Program-made: the position numbers and the translations under genes
The notes under the pieces: model-generated
What the model was told of the DNA's origin: nothing
Database searches by the model: none
Seen by the model: the letters and a program-made list of their open reading frames with translations, nothing else
Assembly (NCBI GenBank): GCA_022844005.1
Contig: JALHMN010000011.1
Location: forward strand, 1-50,535
Length of the DNA: 50,535 nt
From: a bacterium
GTDB taxonomy: Bacteria > Pseudomonadota > Alphaproteobacteria > Ferrovibrionales > Ferrovibrionaceae
Direction of reading: 5' to 3'
Shown: positions 8,758 to 17,254 of the stretch, piece by piece
Position numbering within the stretch: the first letter of the stretch is position 1
Layout of the letters: each line of letters begins with the position of its first letter

Positions 8758-9432
8758 TTACTCCGCCGCACCCGGGCGGGGCGCATCGTCGGCTGTCGTC
8801 TCGATATGGCCGACGATCTGGCCGCCCAGCTCGATTTCGAGACGGCCATAGCGCACTTCTCCGGACACCTTCCCCTTCGAGCGGATCATCAGGCGCCCGC
8901 GGACGGTGAGCTTGCCCTCGAAACGGCCGCTGATATCGGCGTCCTGGATCTCCGCGGCGCCCTTGAACAGGCCGGTTTCGGCGATCTCGATCGTCTTGCA
9001 GTCCGACAGCGCCGCTTCGACCCGCCCTTCGACGACGAGCCGGTCGCAGGAATTGATCTCGCCGTTCAGGCTGATGGCGCTGCCGACGATCAGCGTCCGG
9101 GCATCGGGAATCTCAGCCGCCTTCGCGGCGGCAGACGCCGCCGCTGCCGTCGGGGTCGGGCTCGCCATTCCCGGCCGGCCCAGAGGCAGATCGGGACGGC
9201 GGATCGGCTCCGGACGCAGCGGAGAGGGCGAAGAGGGGGAAAGCTCTGGGTTGCTCATGGCATTTCCTTGCGAGGCTGGAGAGGCTGCGGACGCCGGCCG
9301 CGGTGTCGCGGCGGGCGCGGCAGCCGGGCGCAATGGCGCCAGATTCGAGGGCATCGGGGGGATATCGTCTTCGGGTGGCGTCGAACCGGGGGGGGACGCG
9401 GACGCCGGGGTCGTTTTTTTCCGGCCGAACAT
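8758..9432 (-). CDS. Bactofilin-family polymer-forming cytoskeletal protein
   Basis: Bactofilins self-assemble without nucleotide into filaments that scaffold cell-shape, stalk or polarity machinery at the inner membrane. 224 residues from ATG at 9432 (MFGRKKTTPAS). This short basic N-terminus resembles the membrane-binding tail of other bactofilins, and a longer start at 9468 is less likely. Residues 10-100 are a Pro/Ala/Ser-rich disordered tail. The beta-helical core follows from about residue 105: TLIVGSAISLNGEINSCDRLVVEGRVEA (read in parts), then repeats around ADISGRFEGKLTVRGRL and GKVSGEVRYGRLEIELGGQIVG. No M23 peptidase, a frequent bactofilin partner, is adjacent. Confidence 0.9.
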   Translation of the reverse strand: MFGRKKTTPASASPPGSTPPEDDIPPMPSNLAPLRPAAAPAATPRPASAASPASQGNAMSNPELSPSSPSPLRPEPIRRPDLPLGRPGMASPTPTAAAASAAAKAAEIPDARTLIVGSAISLNGEINSCDRLVVEGRVEAALSDCKTIEIAETGLFKGAAEIQDADISGRFEGKLTVRGRLMIRSKGKVSGEVRYGRLEIELGGQIVGHIETTADDAPRPGAAE

Positions 9433-9536
9433 CAAACCAACCTCATGTCTCTCCACCGTTGAAGGCACACTGACCGAGTCGGCGAATCGAAGTCAAGCCG
9501 TGGCCCGAGTCGGTCTTGCACCTTGTCGCAGGTTTG

Positions 9537-10256
9537 TCACGCGCGCCCGCCACGCGGCGGAATCGTGTGGCGCTTGAACAGGTGCACGAAAGCGGCGGTG
9601 ACCACCAGCGGCGCCAAGAGCGCGGCCAGCGGCAGGGTGAACAGGAAGGCGGCCACCGCGCCCGCGAGTGTGACCGGCCAGCGGTTGCGGCGCCGCAGCG
9701 CCTTCGCCTCCGCGGCCGGCAGGTGGCGCATCGCCACCAGGTCGAAATACTCGCGACCGATCAGATAGCCGTTCAGCAGGTAGAACAGCACGAGATTTAG
9801 CGGCGGCAGGAACAGGAAGGCGATGTAGAGGGGCAGCGCCAGCAGGTTCACCAGCAGCACGAGGCCGAGGAAACGGAGCGACTGGATCAGTCCGGGCAGC
9901 ATGCGCAGCGATCGCCCGGGAGGGTCGGCGGGGTAATGTCGGCTTTCCACCACCTCGGCGACGTCGTCCAGGAACAGCCCGACGAAGGTGCTGACCACCG
10001 CCGGAAAGACCACGGCCATGACGAAGACGATGCCGACGCCCGACAGAATGCCGATGGCGACGTCGATCCAGCCGTAGCCGGTGGTGGGGACGGCCGCCAA
10101 GCCTTGCCAGATGACGACGCCGGTGACCGCATAGGCGAGGAGCGACAGCCCGATCGTCTTCAGTGCCACGCCGCGGAAGGCCGGATGGGTGAGATCGCCG
10201 AGCCCGGCGGCGAAGGCCCCGAGCAGCGACGCGGGCGGACGTCCGTCGCCGTTCAT
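9537..10256 (-). CDS. CysZ/EI24-family membrane protein
   Basis: 239 residues with about four to five long hydrophobic stretches, e.g. TIGLSLLAYAVTGVVIWQGL, VAIGILSGVGIVFVMAVVFP and LGLVLLVNLLALPLYIAFLF. The central LLNGYLIGREYFDLVAMRHL is the hallmark of the EI24/CysZ family, some members of which are sulfate permeases. The C-terminus after the last helix is short and basic. Its start overlaps the amidase stop by 4 nt. No cysteine-biosynthesis genes lie nearby, so a sulfate role is not supported by context. Confidence 0.85.
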   Translation of the reverse strand: MNGDGRPPASLLGAFAAGLGDLTHPAFRGVALKTIGLSLLAYAVTGVVIWQGLAAVPTTGYGWIDVAIGILSGVGIVFVMAVVFPAVVSTFVGLFLDDVAEVVESRHYPADPPGRSLRMLPGLIQSLRFLGLVLLVNLLALPLYIAFLFLPPLNLVLFYLLNGYLIGREYFDLVAMRHLPAAEAKALRRRNRWPVTLAGAVAAFLFTLPLAALLAPLVVTAAFVHLFKRHTIPPRGGRA

Positions 10257-11674
10257 TCCTTGATGCGCGGATCGATCGGGGTCTGCCCGGCGAGGCCGAG
10301 TTGCGCCTCCAGCAGCGCCGCGGCGGCGAGGAGCTTCGCCTCGCCGCGCGGCGGCCCGACCAGCTGCAGGCCGACCGGCAGGCCGTCCCGGGTGAAGCCG
10401 CAGGGAAGGGAGATCGCCGGCAGGCTGCAGAGCGTGAAGGCGAAGGCCGGCAGCACCCAGGAGATGTAGGTGGGGAATTTCACCCCGTTCAGTTCCTCGA
10501 CATAGCGCCGCGTGTGGTCGAAAGGCGGCACCACGGCCATGGGCGTGGCGATGATGTCGAAATCGCGGAAGAACGCGACGGCGCGGGCATAGAGGGCGCC
10601 GCGCTCGCGCTCCGCCCGGCCGATGTCGTCGGCGGTGAGCTGCAGGCCCCGCTCGATGTTCCAGATCACTTCCGGCTTCATCTGGTCGCGATGCTTGTCC
10701 AGCAACGGCTTGCGCGCCGCGGCGAATTGCGCCGCCCGGATCACCTCGAACATGTATTCCGGGTTGCCGAGGTCGAAGCAGGTTTCCTCGACCTTCGAGC
10801 CGATGCCGGCGAAGCCTCGCGCCGCCTTGGCGCAGATCGCTTCCACCTCGGCGTCGACGGGCGTGTAGCCGGAAAGGTTCGACCAGGCGACGCGCAACGG
10901 CACCGTCGGGCGCTCCGCCTCGTCCTGAAAACTGCGCACCGGGGCGGGCAGCGACAGCGGGTCCTCCGGGAATTGGTCGGCCATGGCATCCAGCAGCAGC
11001 GCCGCGTCGCCCACGTTGCGCGCCATCGGCCCTTCCACCGACATGGTGGCGAAGGGCAACGACACCGGCCCGTGCGGCACGCGCCCGGGCGACGGGCGCA
11101 GGCCGACGACCGAGCAGAAGCTGGCCGGCGTGCGCAGGCTACCGCCCAGGTCGCTGCCGGTCGCGAGCCACACCTGGCCGGCCGCCAATGCCACGGCCGC
11201 ACCGCCGGAAGAACCGGCGCAGGTCTTGCGGGTGTCCCAGGGGTTCTTTGTGACTCCGAAGACCTCGTTGAAGGTCTGCGCGCCGGCGCCGAATTCCGGC
11301 GTGTTCGACTTGCCGATCACCACCGCGCCGCGTGCCTCCAGGTTGCGTACCAGGAGATCGGACTGGGCCGGGATGTTGTCCTTGAAGATGGGAGAGCCGA
11401 AGGTCGAGCGCACGCCCTCGACCTCGGTCAGGTCCTTGATCGCGATCGGCAAGCCGTAGAGATAGCCGCGCGGCGGCTCGGCCGGCCGGGCCGCCATCAG
11501 GGCCTTCGCCTTCGCCCGCGCGCGATCGAAGCAGCGGGTCGGGATGGCGTTCAGCGCGCCATCGGTCTCGGCGATGCGCTTCTCGGCGGCGTCGATCAGA
11601 TCGAGCGGCGAGAGTTCCTTGGCGGCGAGGCGGCGGACCGCTTCACGGGCGGTCAGGCGGATCAGGTCGGTCAT
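10253..11674 (-). CDS. Amidase (amidase-signature family)
   Basis: 473-residue enzyme of the Ser-cisSer-Lys amidase family. The catalytic Lys is in AIKDLTEVEGVRSTFGS (near residue 77). The Gly/Ser-rich signature CAGSSGGAAVALAAG holds the cis-Ser, and GSDLGGSLRTPASF holds the nucleophilic Ser. The C-terminus has ISLPCGFTRDGLPVGLQLVG, common to the family. It hydrolyses an amide, but the substrate is unknown; there are no GatC/GatB partners here, so it is unlikely to be GatA. The gene is divergent from the adenosine-kinase-like gene and coupled to the CysZ-like gene. Confidence 0.92.
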   Translation of the reverse strand: MTDLIRLTAREAVRRLAAKELSPLDLIDAAEKRIAETDGALNAIPTRCFDRARAKAKALMAARPAEPPRGYLYGLPIAIKDLTEVEGVRSTFGSPIFKDNIPAQSDLLVRNLEARGAVVIGKSNTPEFGAGAQTFNEVFGVTKNPWDTRKTCAGSSGGAAVALAAGQVWLATGSDLGGSLRTPASFCSVVGLRPSPGRVPHGPVSLPFATMSVEGPMARNVGDAALLLDAMADQFPEDPLSLPAPVRSFQDEAERPTVPLRVAWSNLSGYTPVDAEVEAICAKAARGFAGIGSKVEETCFDLGNPEYMFEVIRAAQFAAARKPLLDKHRDQMKPEVIWNIERGLQLTADDIGRAERERGALYARAVAFFRDFDIIATPMAVVPPFDHTRRYVEELNGVKFPTYISWVLPAFAFTLCSLPAISLPCGFTRDGLPVGLQLVGPPRGEAKLLAAAALLEAQLGLAGQTPIDPRIKE

Positions 11675-11713
11675 GGGGGCGGGAGATTGGCGAACCCGCC
11701 GGCCTTTGTACAG

Positions 11714-11741
11714 TTGTCGCTGGTGAGACGGACCCTATACT
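11714..11741 (+). promoter_or_regulatory. Putative sigma-70-type promoter for the adenosine-kinase-like gene
   Basis: TTGTCG (11714-11719) and TATACT (11736-11741) are separated by 16 nt. They lie about 35 nt upstream of ATG 11777, in the 102-bp gap between divergent genes. GGAG (11763-11766) can serve as ribosome-binding site. Confidence 0.45.
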
Positions 11742-11776
11742 CCGCCGCCTCACGGCATCTTTGGAGTATCGGGAAC

Positions 11777-12775
11777 ATGGCGGCTGCGCTGGACGTCATC
11801 GGCATCGGCAACGCGATCGTCGATGTGATCGCGCGGGCGGAGGAAGCTCTCCTCGTCACGCACAATCTGGCCAAGGGGTCGATGACGCTGATCGACGCGG
11901 CGCAGGCCGAAAGCTTCTATGCCGCCATGGGCGCCGGCGTCGAATGCTCCGGCGGCTCGGCCGCCAATACGATCGCGGGGATCGCCTCGCTCGGCGGCAA
12001 GGGCGGATATATCGGCAAGGTGAAGGCCGACCAGCTGGGCCAGGTCTTCGCGCACGACATCCGTGCCATGGGCGTGCAATTCAGTTCGAAGCCGGGCCAG
12101 GAGAGCGCCCCCACCGCGCGCTGCCTGATCCTGGTGACGCCGGACGGGCAGCGCACCATGCAGACCTATCTCGGCGCCTGCGTCGAACTCGGGCCCGAGG
12201 ACGTCGATCCGGCCGAGATCCAGGGCGCGCAGGTGACCTACCTCGAAGGTTACCTGTGGGACCCGCCGCGGGCGAAGGACGCCTTCCGCAAGGCGATCCT
12301 GGCGGCCAAGGCGGCGGGGCGGAAGACCTCGCTGTCGCTGTCCGATTCCTTCTGCGTGGACCGCTACCGGCCGGAATTCCTCGACCTGGTGCAGAAGGGC
12401 GACATCGACATCCTGTTTGCCAACGAGGCCGAGATTCTCTCGCTTTTCGAAGCCAAGGACTTCAACGAGGCGCTCCAGGAAGCGCGCAAGCTGCCCGGCA
12501 TCGTGGCGTTGACCCGGTCGGAGAAAGGCTGCGTCATCGTCGATGGCCCCAAGGACGAGGTCCACGTCGTCGATGCCGCGCCGATCGCCAAGCTGGTCGA
12601 TACCACCGGCGCCGGCGATCTCTACGCCTCGGGTTTCCTCTACGGCCTCACCCACGGGCAGCCGCTTCCGGTCTGCGGCAGGCTCGCCGGCGTCTGCGCC
12701 GCCGAGATCATCCAGCAGGTGGGCGCGCGGCCCCAGGCCCCGCTCAAGGACAAGCTCCGCGCCGTGCTGGCCTGA
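11777..12775 (+). CDS. PfkB-family sugar/nucleoside kinase (adenosine-kinase-like)
   Basis: 332 residues. The N-terminal signature GGSAANTIAGIASLGGKGGYIG (read in parts) is typical of bacterial adenosine-kinase-like PfkB members. The C-terminal DTTGAGDLYASGFLYG supplies the anion hole and catalytic Asp. LVTPDGQRTMQTYLGAC lies between them. It probably phosphorylates a nucleoside or sugar with ATP; adenosine is the best guess from the family. The start is ATG 11777 with GGAG 10 nt upstream. The next gene, the cyclase, begins 67 bp downstream on the same strand. Confidence 0.88.
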   Translation: MAAALDVIGIGNAIVDVIARAEEALLVTHNLAKGSMTLIDAAQAESFYAAMGAGVECSGGSAANTIAGIASLGGKGGYIGKVKADQLGQVFAHDIRAMGVQFSSKPGQESAPTARCLILVTPDGQRTMQTYLGACVELGPEDVDPAEIQGAQVTYLEGYLWDPPRAKDAFRKAILAAKAAGRKTSLSLSDSFCVDRYRPEFLDLVQKGDIDILFANEAEILSLFEAKDFNEALQEARKLPGIVALTRSEKGCVIVDGPKDEVHVVDAAPIAKLVDTTGAGDLYASGFLYGLTHGQPLPVCGRLAGVCAAEIIQQVGARPQAPLKDKLRAVLA

Positions 12776-12842
12776 CCTTGCGGAAGCCTGCCGGCTTCCC
12801 GACACTGGATTTCGGCACCCCGAATCGGGCAGGCGAGGGGAC

Positions 12843-14558
12843 GTGGCAAAAATCGACTGGTTCGGCCGGGCGCGGCTGGCGAGCGGGCTGACGCTCTTCG
12901 CCTTCGTGTCGATGCATCTGCTGAACCACGCCCTCGGCCTGATCGGGTTCGATGCGATGGAGGCGGGCCGGGTCGCCTTCCTCTTCGTCTGGCGCAGCCT
13001 GCCGGGCACGGTGCTGCTCTACCTGGCGCTCTTCGTACATCTGTCGCTCGTGCTGAGCTCGATCTACCGCAAGCGCGGGTGGCGCCAGGTCGCCTGGCCT
13101 GAATTCGTCCAGATCGGCCTCGGCCTCAGCATTCCCCTGCTGGTGGCCCAGCACGCGGTCTCCAACCGCGGCGTCAATTCCATGTTCGGCGTGGAGGACA
13201 CCTACGCCTTCGTGATGCTGGCGCTTTGGGACCAGAAGCCGCATCTGGGCTTCCTGCAATGCGTGGCGATCCTGGTCGCCTGGACACATGGCTGCATGGG
13301 CGTGCATTTCTGGCTGCGGCTGAAGCCCGCCTACGCCACTTGGCGGCGCGTCCTCTATCCCGCCGCCATCCTGCTACCGACGCTCGCCATCGTCGGCTTC
13401 GTCGATGCGGGCCGGCAGTTCGATCACCTGATGGCCGACCCCATCTATCGCGAGCGCCTGTTCGCGCCGCTGCGCGGTCTCGATCCCTCGGCGCCGGCGC
13501 GGATCGCCGACCTCGTCGACAAGGTCTGGGTGGGTTTCGGCGTGCTGCTGGCGACGCTGTTCCTCGCCCGGCTGGCGCGCGAGGGGTTCGAACGCCGGCG
13601 CGGCTTCGTCAGCCTCACCTATCCGGAAGGCCGGGTGGTCACGGTCCGCACCGGCACCTCCGTGCTGGAGGCGAGCCGCCTCGCCGGCATCTCGCATGCC
13701 TCGGTCTGCGGCGGTCGCGGGCGCTGTTCCACCTGCCGCGTGCGCCTCGGCGCCGGCCAGGAGGACCTGTCGGCGCCCGACGAGGAGGAGGTGAGGGTGC
13801 TGAAGCGGGTGGCGGCGCCGCTGACCGTGCGTCTCGCCTGCCAGATCCGCCCCACCGCCGATCTGCAGGTGACGCCGCTCCTGGCCGCCGCCACCGCCGC
13901 GGCGCGCGACGGATTCCTGCGCAAGCCCTACACGCAGGGGTCGGAGCGCGAGATCGCCATCCTCTTCGCCGACCTCAGGGCCTTCACCAAGTTCTCGGAG
14001 AAGAAGCTGCCCTACGACGTGGTCTTCGTGATCAACCAGTATTTCCGTGCCATGGGCGAGGCGATCGAGGGCGCCGGTGGCCATGTGGACAAGTTCATCG
14101 GTGACGGTGTCATGGCCCTGTTCGGCCTCGAGGTCGACAGCGGCCGCGGCTGCCGCGATGCCCTCGCGGCGGCGCGGGGAATGGCCCTGGCGCTGACCAA
14201 GCTGAACGAGACGCTGGCGAACGACCTGACGGAGCCGTTGCGCATCGGCATCGGCATCCACGCCGGCACCGTCATCGTGGGTGAGATGGGGCATGGCCGT
14301 GCCGTCTCCGTCACCGCCATCGGCGATGCGGTCAACACGGCGAGCCGGCTGGAAACGATGACCAAGGAATTCGGCGTACAGCTCGTCGTCTCGAAACGGG
14401 TGTCGAAGCGCGCGGGCGTCAACCTCAAGAGCTTCGCCCGGCGCGAGATCGAGATCCGCGGCCGGGTCGACAGCATGCCGGTCTTCCTGATCGAGAACGC
14501 GCTCGACCTCGACGTGGCATTGGGCCTGGCCGACGCCGGGCCGGTGGAAGCGAAATAG
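12843..14558 (+). CDS. Membrane adenylate cyclase: SdhC-like heme anchor + 2Fe-2S ferredoxin + class III cyclase
   Basis: 571 residues in three modules. (1) Residues 1-245 form a roughly six-helix membrane domain resembling succinate-dehydrogenase cytochrome b subunits, with candidate heme ligands in SMHLLNHALG, LFVHLSLV and WTHGCMGVHFW. (2) Residues 255-345 are a ferredoxin domain with CGGRGRCSTC (Cys near 289, 295, 298) and a fourth Cys in RLACQIRP (near 332), matching a 2Fe-2S site. (3) Residues 370-550 are a class III cyclase with metal-binding Asp in LFADLRAFTKF, GDGVMALFG, and IGDAVNTASRLE near 494. It probably makes cAMP in response to redox or quinone state, as described for CyaC of Sinorhizobium meliloti. 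The start is GTG 12843. It is convergent with the HIT gene, with stops 3 bp apart. Confidence 0.92.
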   Translation: MAKIDWFGRARLASGLTLFAFVSMHLLNHALGLIGFDAMEAGRVAFLFVWRSLPGTVLLYLALFVHLSLVLSSIYRKRGWRQVAWPEFVQIGLGLSIPLLVAQHAVSNRGVNSMFGVEDTYAFVMLALWDQKPHLGFLQCVAILVAWTHGCMGVHFWLRLKPAYATWRRVLYPAAILLPTLAIVGFVDAGRQFDHLMADPIYRERLFAPLRGLDPSAPARIADLVDKVWVGFGVLLATLFLARLAREGFERRRGFVSLTYPEGRVVTVRTGTSVLEASRLAGISHASVCGGRGRCSTCRVRLGAGQEDLSAPDEEEVRVLKRVAAPLTVRLACQIRPTADLQVTPLLAAATAAARDGFLRKPYTQGSEREIAILFADLRAFTKFSEKKLPYDVVFVINQYFRAMGEAIEGAGGHVDKFIGDGVMALFGLEVDSGRGCRDALAAARGMALALTKLNETLANDLTEPLRIGIGIHAGTVIVGEMGHGRAVSVTAIGDAVNTASRLETMTKEFGVQLVVSKRVSKRAGVNLKSFARREIEIRGRVDSMPVFLIENALDLDVALGLADAGPVEAK

Positions 14559-14561
14559 CGT

Positions 14562-14927
14562 TTAGCCGGGGCGCTTCAGCATCGGCCCGAGCGGCCGGCC
14601 GGCGAAGACATGGACGTGCAGGTGGGGCACTTCCTGATGGGAATCCGGTCCGTGATTGGCGAGCAGGCGGTAGCCCGGCGCCTCGGCACCCACCATTCGC
14701 GCCACCTCGCCCACGGCGCGGACGAAATCGACGATCTCCGCCTCGCTCGCCTTGGCGCTGAAATCGGCCCAGCTGACATAGGCGCCCTTCGGGATCACCA
14801 GCACATGCGTGGGCGCCTGCGGGTTGATGTCGTGGAAAGCGAGGCTCATCGCCGTCTCGTGCACTTTCCCGCAGGGGATCTCGCCCCGCAGGATGCGCGC
14901 GAAGACATTGCCGGCGTCGTATGTCAT
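14562..14927 (-). CDS. HIT family protein (nucleotide hydrolase/transferase-like)
   Basis: 121 residues, the size of HINT-type phosphoramidases. The histidine triad is HLHVHVF near residue 108, preceded by LLANHGPDSHQEVP. The N-terminal NVFARILRGEIPCGKV is the family's opening strand and helix. The start is ATG 14927, which shares a base with the hisE stop (TGATG), so the pair is translationally coupled. The physiological substrate is unknown. Confidence 0.92.
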   Translation of the reverse strand: MTYDAGNVFARILRGEIPCGKVHETAMSLAFHDINPQAPTHVLVIPKGAYVSWADFSAKASEAEIVDFVRAVGEVARMVGAEAPGYRLLANHGPDSHQEVPHLHVHVFAGRPLGPMLKRPG

Positions 14928-15256
14928 CAGGCGACCCGCTGCTTCTTCTCGTCGACGCCGGATGTGCCTTCGCGGCGCTCCAGTTCCGCCCAGACCTCGG
15001 CCGGGCGGACGCCGGCATCGGCCCACAGGACCAGCAGGTGGAACAGGAGGTCGGCGCTTTCTTCGATCAGGTGGTCGTGATGATGCTGCATGGCGGCGAT
15101 GGCGACCTCGACCGCCTCCTCGCCGACCTTCTGCGCCATTTTCGGCCTGCCCTTGCCGAACAGGCGTGCCACGTATGACTGCTCGGGATCGCCGCCCCTG
15201 CGGGACACGATCAGATCATGCAGGCGCTGCAACACGGCCGCATCGCTCGGCAGCAT
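14927..15256 (-). CDS. hisE: Phosphoribosyl-ATP pyrophosphatase
   Basis: Second step of histidine synthesis, hydrolysing PR-ATP to PR-AMP and pyrophosphate. 109 residues from ATG 15256. AAGGA stands 7 nt before this ATG, which favours it over an in-frame GTG at 15280. The MazG-like helices are clear: SYVARLFGKGRPKMAQKVGEE holds the first acidic metal ligands, and EESADLLFHLLVLWADAG holds the second set (ExxD). The rest of the his operon is not here, except hisZ at 48.3 kb. Confidence 0.93.
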   Translation of the reverse strand: MLPSDAAVLQRLHDLIVSRRGGDPEQSYVARLFGKGRPKMAQKVGEEAVEVAIAAMQHHHDHLIEESADLLFHLLVLWADAGVRPAEVWAELERREGTSGVDEKKQRVA

Positions 15257-15340
15257 CGCCACATCCTTTCCCTCAACCACGAGTCACCAAAGAAGCGACT
15301 CGATACAATGCTCGGCCAAAATGAGTCATTTGTCATCAAC

Positions 15341-15350
15341 ATATGGTAAA
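15341..15350 (+). promoter_or_regulatory. Shared motif ATATGGTAAA in hisE/lipoprotein divergent gap
   Basis: Plus-strand copy of the ten-base word also found on the minus strand at 8719-8728. It lies about 185 nt upstream of the lipoprotein start at 15537, in the 280-bp gap between divergent genes. Otherwise this gap shows only an AT-rich stretch (15310-15360) and no gene. The function is unproven. Confidence 0.25.
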
Positions 15351-15536
15351 GACGGGTAAATCTCCGCATGGAGCGCGGCGGATTTGCGCCTTGTCGCTGC
15401 TTGCTGCCCAAGGCTAATATGCCGGCCTCGCAAAGGGGGGCGCGAAGCTACCGGGGCGTAACCGGTGCGGCCAGCTTTCGGTCGTTCCATGGTGGATGCG
15501 TTCCCTGCGCCAGAGAATATAGAGAAGCAGTTGCGC

Positions 15537-16691
15537 ATGGCTTTTCGCGGTCCCACGGCTCCGGTACTCATCCTGGCGGTTCTGCTCGGCGGATGCTCCT
15601 TTGCATCCGACGTGTTGTGGCCGAGCGTATCCGGCGATGCTCCACCGGCTCAGCGCAGCGCCGCGGTGCCGCCGCCGGCCGGGCCGCCGCAACCGCAGCC
15701 CCAGGCGCCGATGCCGCCGCCGTCGACCAGTTCGGCGGCGCTGTCCGGTCAGCCGACCGGTACCTATGTCGGCCAGAAGGTGGCCCAGATCAGGAGCGAG
15801 CTGGCGCAGCTGCAAGGGGTGATGAGCCAGCGCACCAACCAGCTGCAGCAGATCCGCAACGCCACCACCGAGAACAGCCAGCGCTATCACGGCACCGTCG
15901 CCGCCGTGACCACACGCCTGCAGCTCGGCACCACGCCGGGCAACCCCGTCCTGGTGGCGCAATGGAATCAGGCGCAGGCCGAACTCGATCGCATCTCCAC
16001 CGACATCGCCGCGATGAATAGCCTCGCCAATGAGGTTGCCGCCGATTCGGCGCTGGCCGCGTATCTGCTCGACGCCACCCGCGCCACCTATGCCCTGTCG
16101 GGCGCCATCGACGAGGATCATCGCCAGCTGGCGACGCTGGAGGACGAGACGAACCGCACCGTCGTGCTGGTCGACCGCGTGCTGAACGAACTGTCCGAGG
16201 ACATCTCCCGCCAGACCACCTATGTCGGCAACGAACGGGCGAACCTCACCTCGCTCTCGCTGTCGATCAAGAACGGCGAACTCTACGGTGGCAGCCTCGC
16301 GAACCGGGCCTATCGCGCCGTTTCCGGCGATGCGTCGAACAGTCCCGCCGTCGTCGGCGCCGGGCGCGGCCCGATCGCTTCCGCCGACGGCCGCCAGCCG
16401 CTGGTGGTGATCCGCTTCGACCGGCCCGATCCGCCCTACCAGCAGGCGCTCTACACCGCCATCGCCAGGGCGCTCGAACGCCGTCCGCAGGCGCAGTTCG
16501 ATCTGGTCGCCGTGACGGCGAACCAGGGCACGACGGGACAGGCGGCGATCAACCAGAACCAGTCGCGCCGCAATGCCGAGCGCGTGCTGCGGACGCTGAC
16601 CGATATGGGCTTGCCCTCGGGGCGGATCTCGCTCTCCGCGACGACCAGCCCCCAGGTCGGCTCCAACGAGGTGCACGTCTACGTGCGCTGA
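15537..16691 (+). CDS. Lipoprotein with coiled coil and OmpA-like C-terminus
   Basis: 384 residues from ATG 15537 (MAFRGPTAPVLILAVLLGGC). The lipobox LLGGC ends a clear signal, so the protein is predicted to be anchored in the periplasm or outer membrane. A Pro-rich linker (about 27-65) leads to a long helical, probably coiled-coil region (about 75-240) containing QIRSELAQLQGVMSQRTNQL. The last 110 residues (from PLVVIRFDRPDPPYQQALY) look like a divergent OmpA-type peptidoglycan-binding fold: QSRRNAERVLRTLTDMGLPSG followed by EVHVYVR. A role tethering the envelope is plausible but not shown. A kinase gene starts 5 nt downstream. Confidence 0.75.
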   Translation: MAFRGPTAPVLILAVLLGGCSFASDVLWPSVSGDAPPAQRSAAVPPPAGPPQPQPQAPMPPPSTSSAALSGQPTGTYVGQKVAQIRSELAQLQGVMSQRTNQLQQIRNATTENSQRYHGTVAAVTTRLQLGTTPGNPVLVAQWNQAQAELDRISTDIAAMNSLANEVAADSALAAYLLDATRATYALSGAIDEDHRQLATLEDETNRTVVLVDRVLNELSEDISRQTTYVGNERANLTSLSLSIKNGELYGGSLANRAYRAVSGDASNSPAVVGAGRGPIASADGRQPLVVIRFDRPDPPYQQALYTAIARALERRPQAQFDLVAVTANQGTTGQAAINQNQSRRNAERVLRTLTDMGLPSGRISLSATTSPQVGSNEVHVYVR

Positions 16692-16696
16692 CGCGC

Positions 16697-17251
16697 GTGA
16701 GCGGCAGGGCTTTCCCCCATCGCATCCATCTGACCGGCGCCTCCGGCTCCGGCACGACGACGCTCGGCCGCCGCCTCGCGTCCGCGATCGGTTGTCCGCA
16801 GTTCGACACCGACGATTTCTTCTGGCAGCCGACCGATCCGCCCTATCAGGCGCCGCGCCCGATGCCCGGACGGCTGGCGCGCCTGCGCGACGCCCTCGCG
16901 CCGCATGAGCGGTGGATCCTCTCCGGCTCGCTGGCGGGCTGGGGCGATCCCCTGATCGCGCGCTTCGACGCGGTGGTCTTTCTCGCCGTGCCGCCGCAGG
17001 CGCGCCTCGCCCGCCTCGCCGCCCGCCAGCGCGAACGCTACGGTGCCGCCATCGATCCGGGAGGCCCGCTGCACGAGGCGCACCGCGCCTTCCTCGACTG
17101 GGCCGCTCTCTATGACGACGGCGACGAGACCATGAGAAGCCGACAGCGCCACGAGACCTGGATGAAGGACCTGCCCTGTCCGGTCATCCGCCTGGAGGGA
17201 ACGCAGAGCGTCGAGGCGCGGATGGACGAATTGCGAAAACGCTGGTCCTGA
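16697..17251 (+). CDS. Small P-loop kinase, adenylate-kinase/FlaR-like
   Basis: 184 residues from GTG 16697. The N-terminal Walker A is LTGASGSGTTTLGRRLA, in which the usual GKS/T Lys is replaced by Thr (GSGTTT), as in a group of 'topology modulation' or adenylate-kinase-like proteins. Then come FDTDDFFWQPTDPPYQ and WILSGSLAGWGDPL, the latter resembling their Walker B/lid regions. It probably binds a nucleotide, but catalysis is uncertain given the Lys change. It ends 3 bp from the convergent acyl-CoA dehydrogenase. Confidence 0.75.
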   Translation: MSGRAFPHRIHLTGASGSGTTTLGRRLASAIGCPQFDTDDFFWQPTDPPYQAPRPMPGRLARLRDALAPHERWILSGSLAGWGDPLIARFDAVVFLAVPPQARLARLAARQRERYGAAIDPGGPLHEAHRAFLDWAALYDDGDETMRSRQRHETWMKDLPCPVIRLEGTQSVEARMDELRKRWS

Positions 17252-17254
17252 GGC

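Noticed and set aside
9433-9468. Longer bactofilin start at 9468
   Set aside because: ATG 9432 gives the basic MFGRKK start typical of bactofilins; the extra 12 residues add nothing recognisable.
10301-11776. Long open frame on the plus strand opposite the amidase, continuous with the adenosine-kinase-like gene
   Set aside because: It is the antisense of a clear amidase and has low-complexity His/Arg-rich composition. The kinase homology begins at ATG 11777, which has its own ribosome-binding site.
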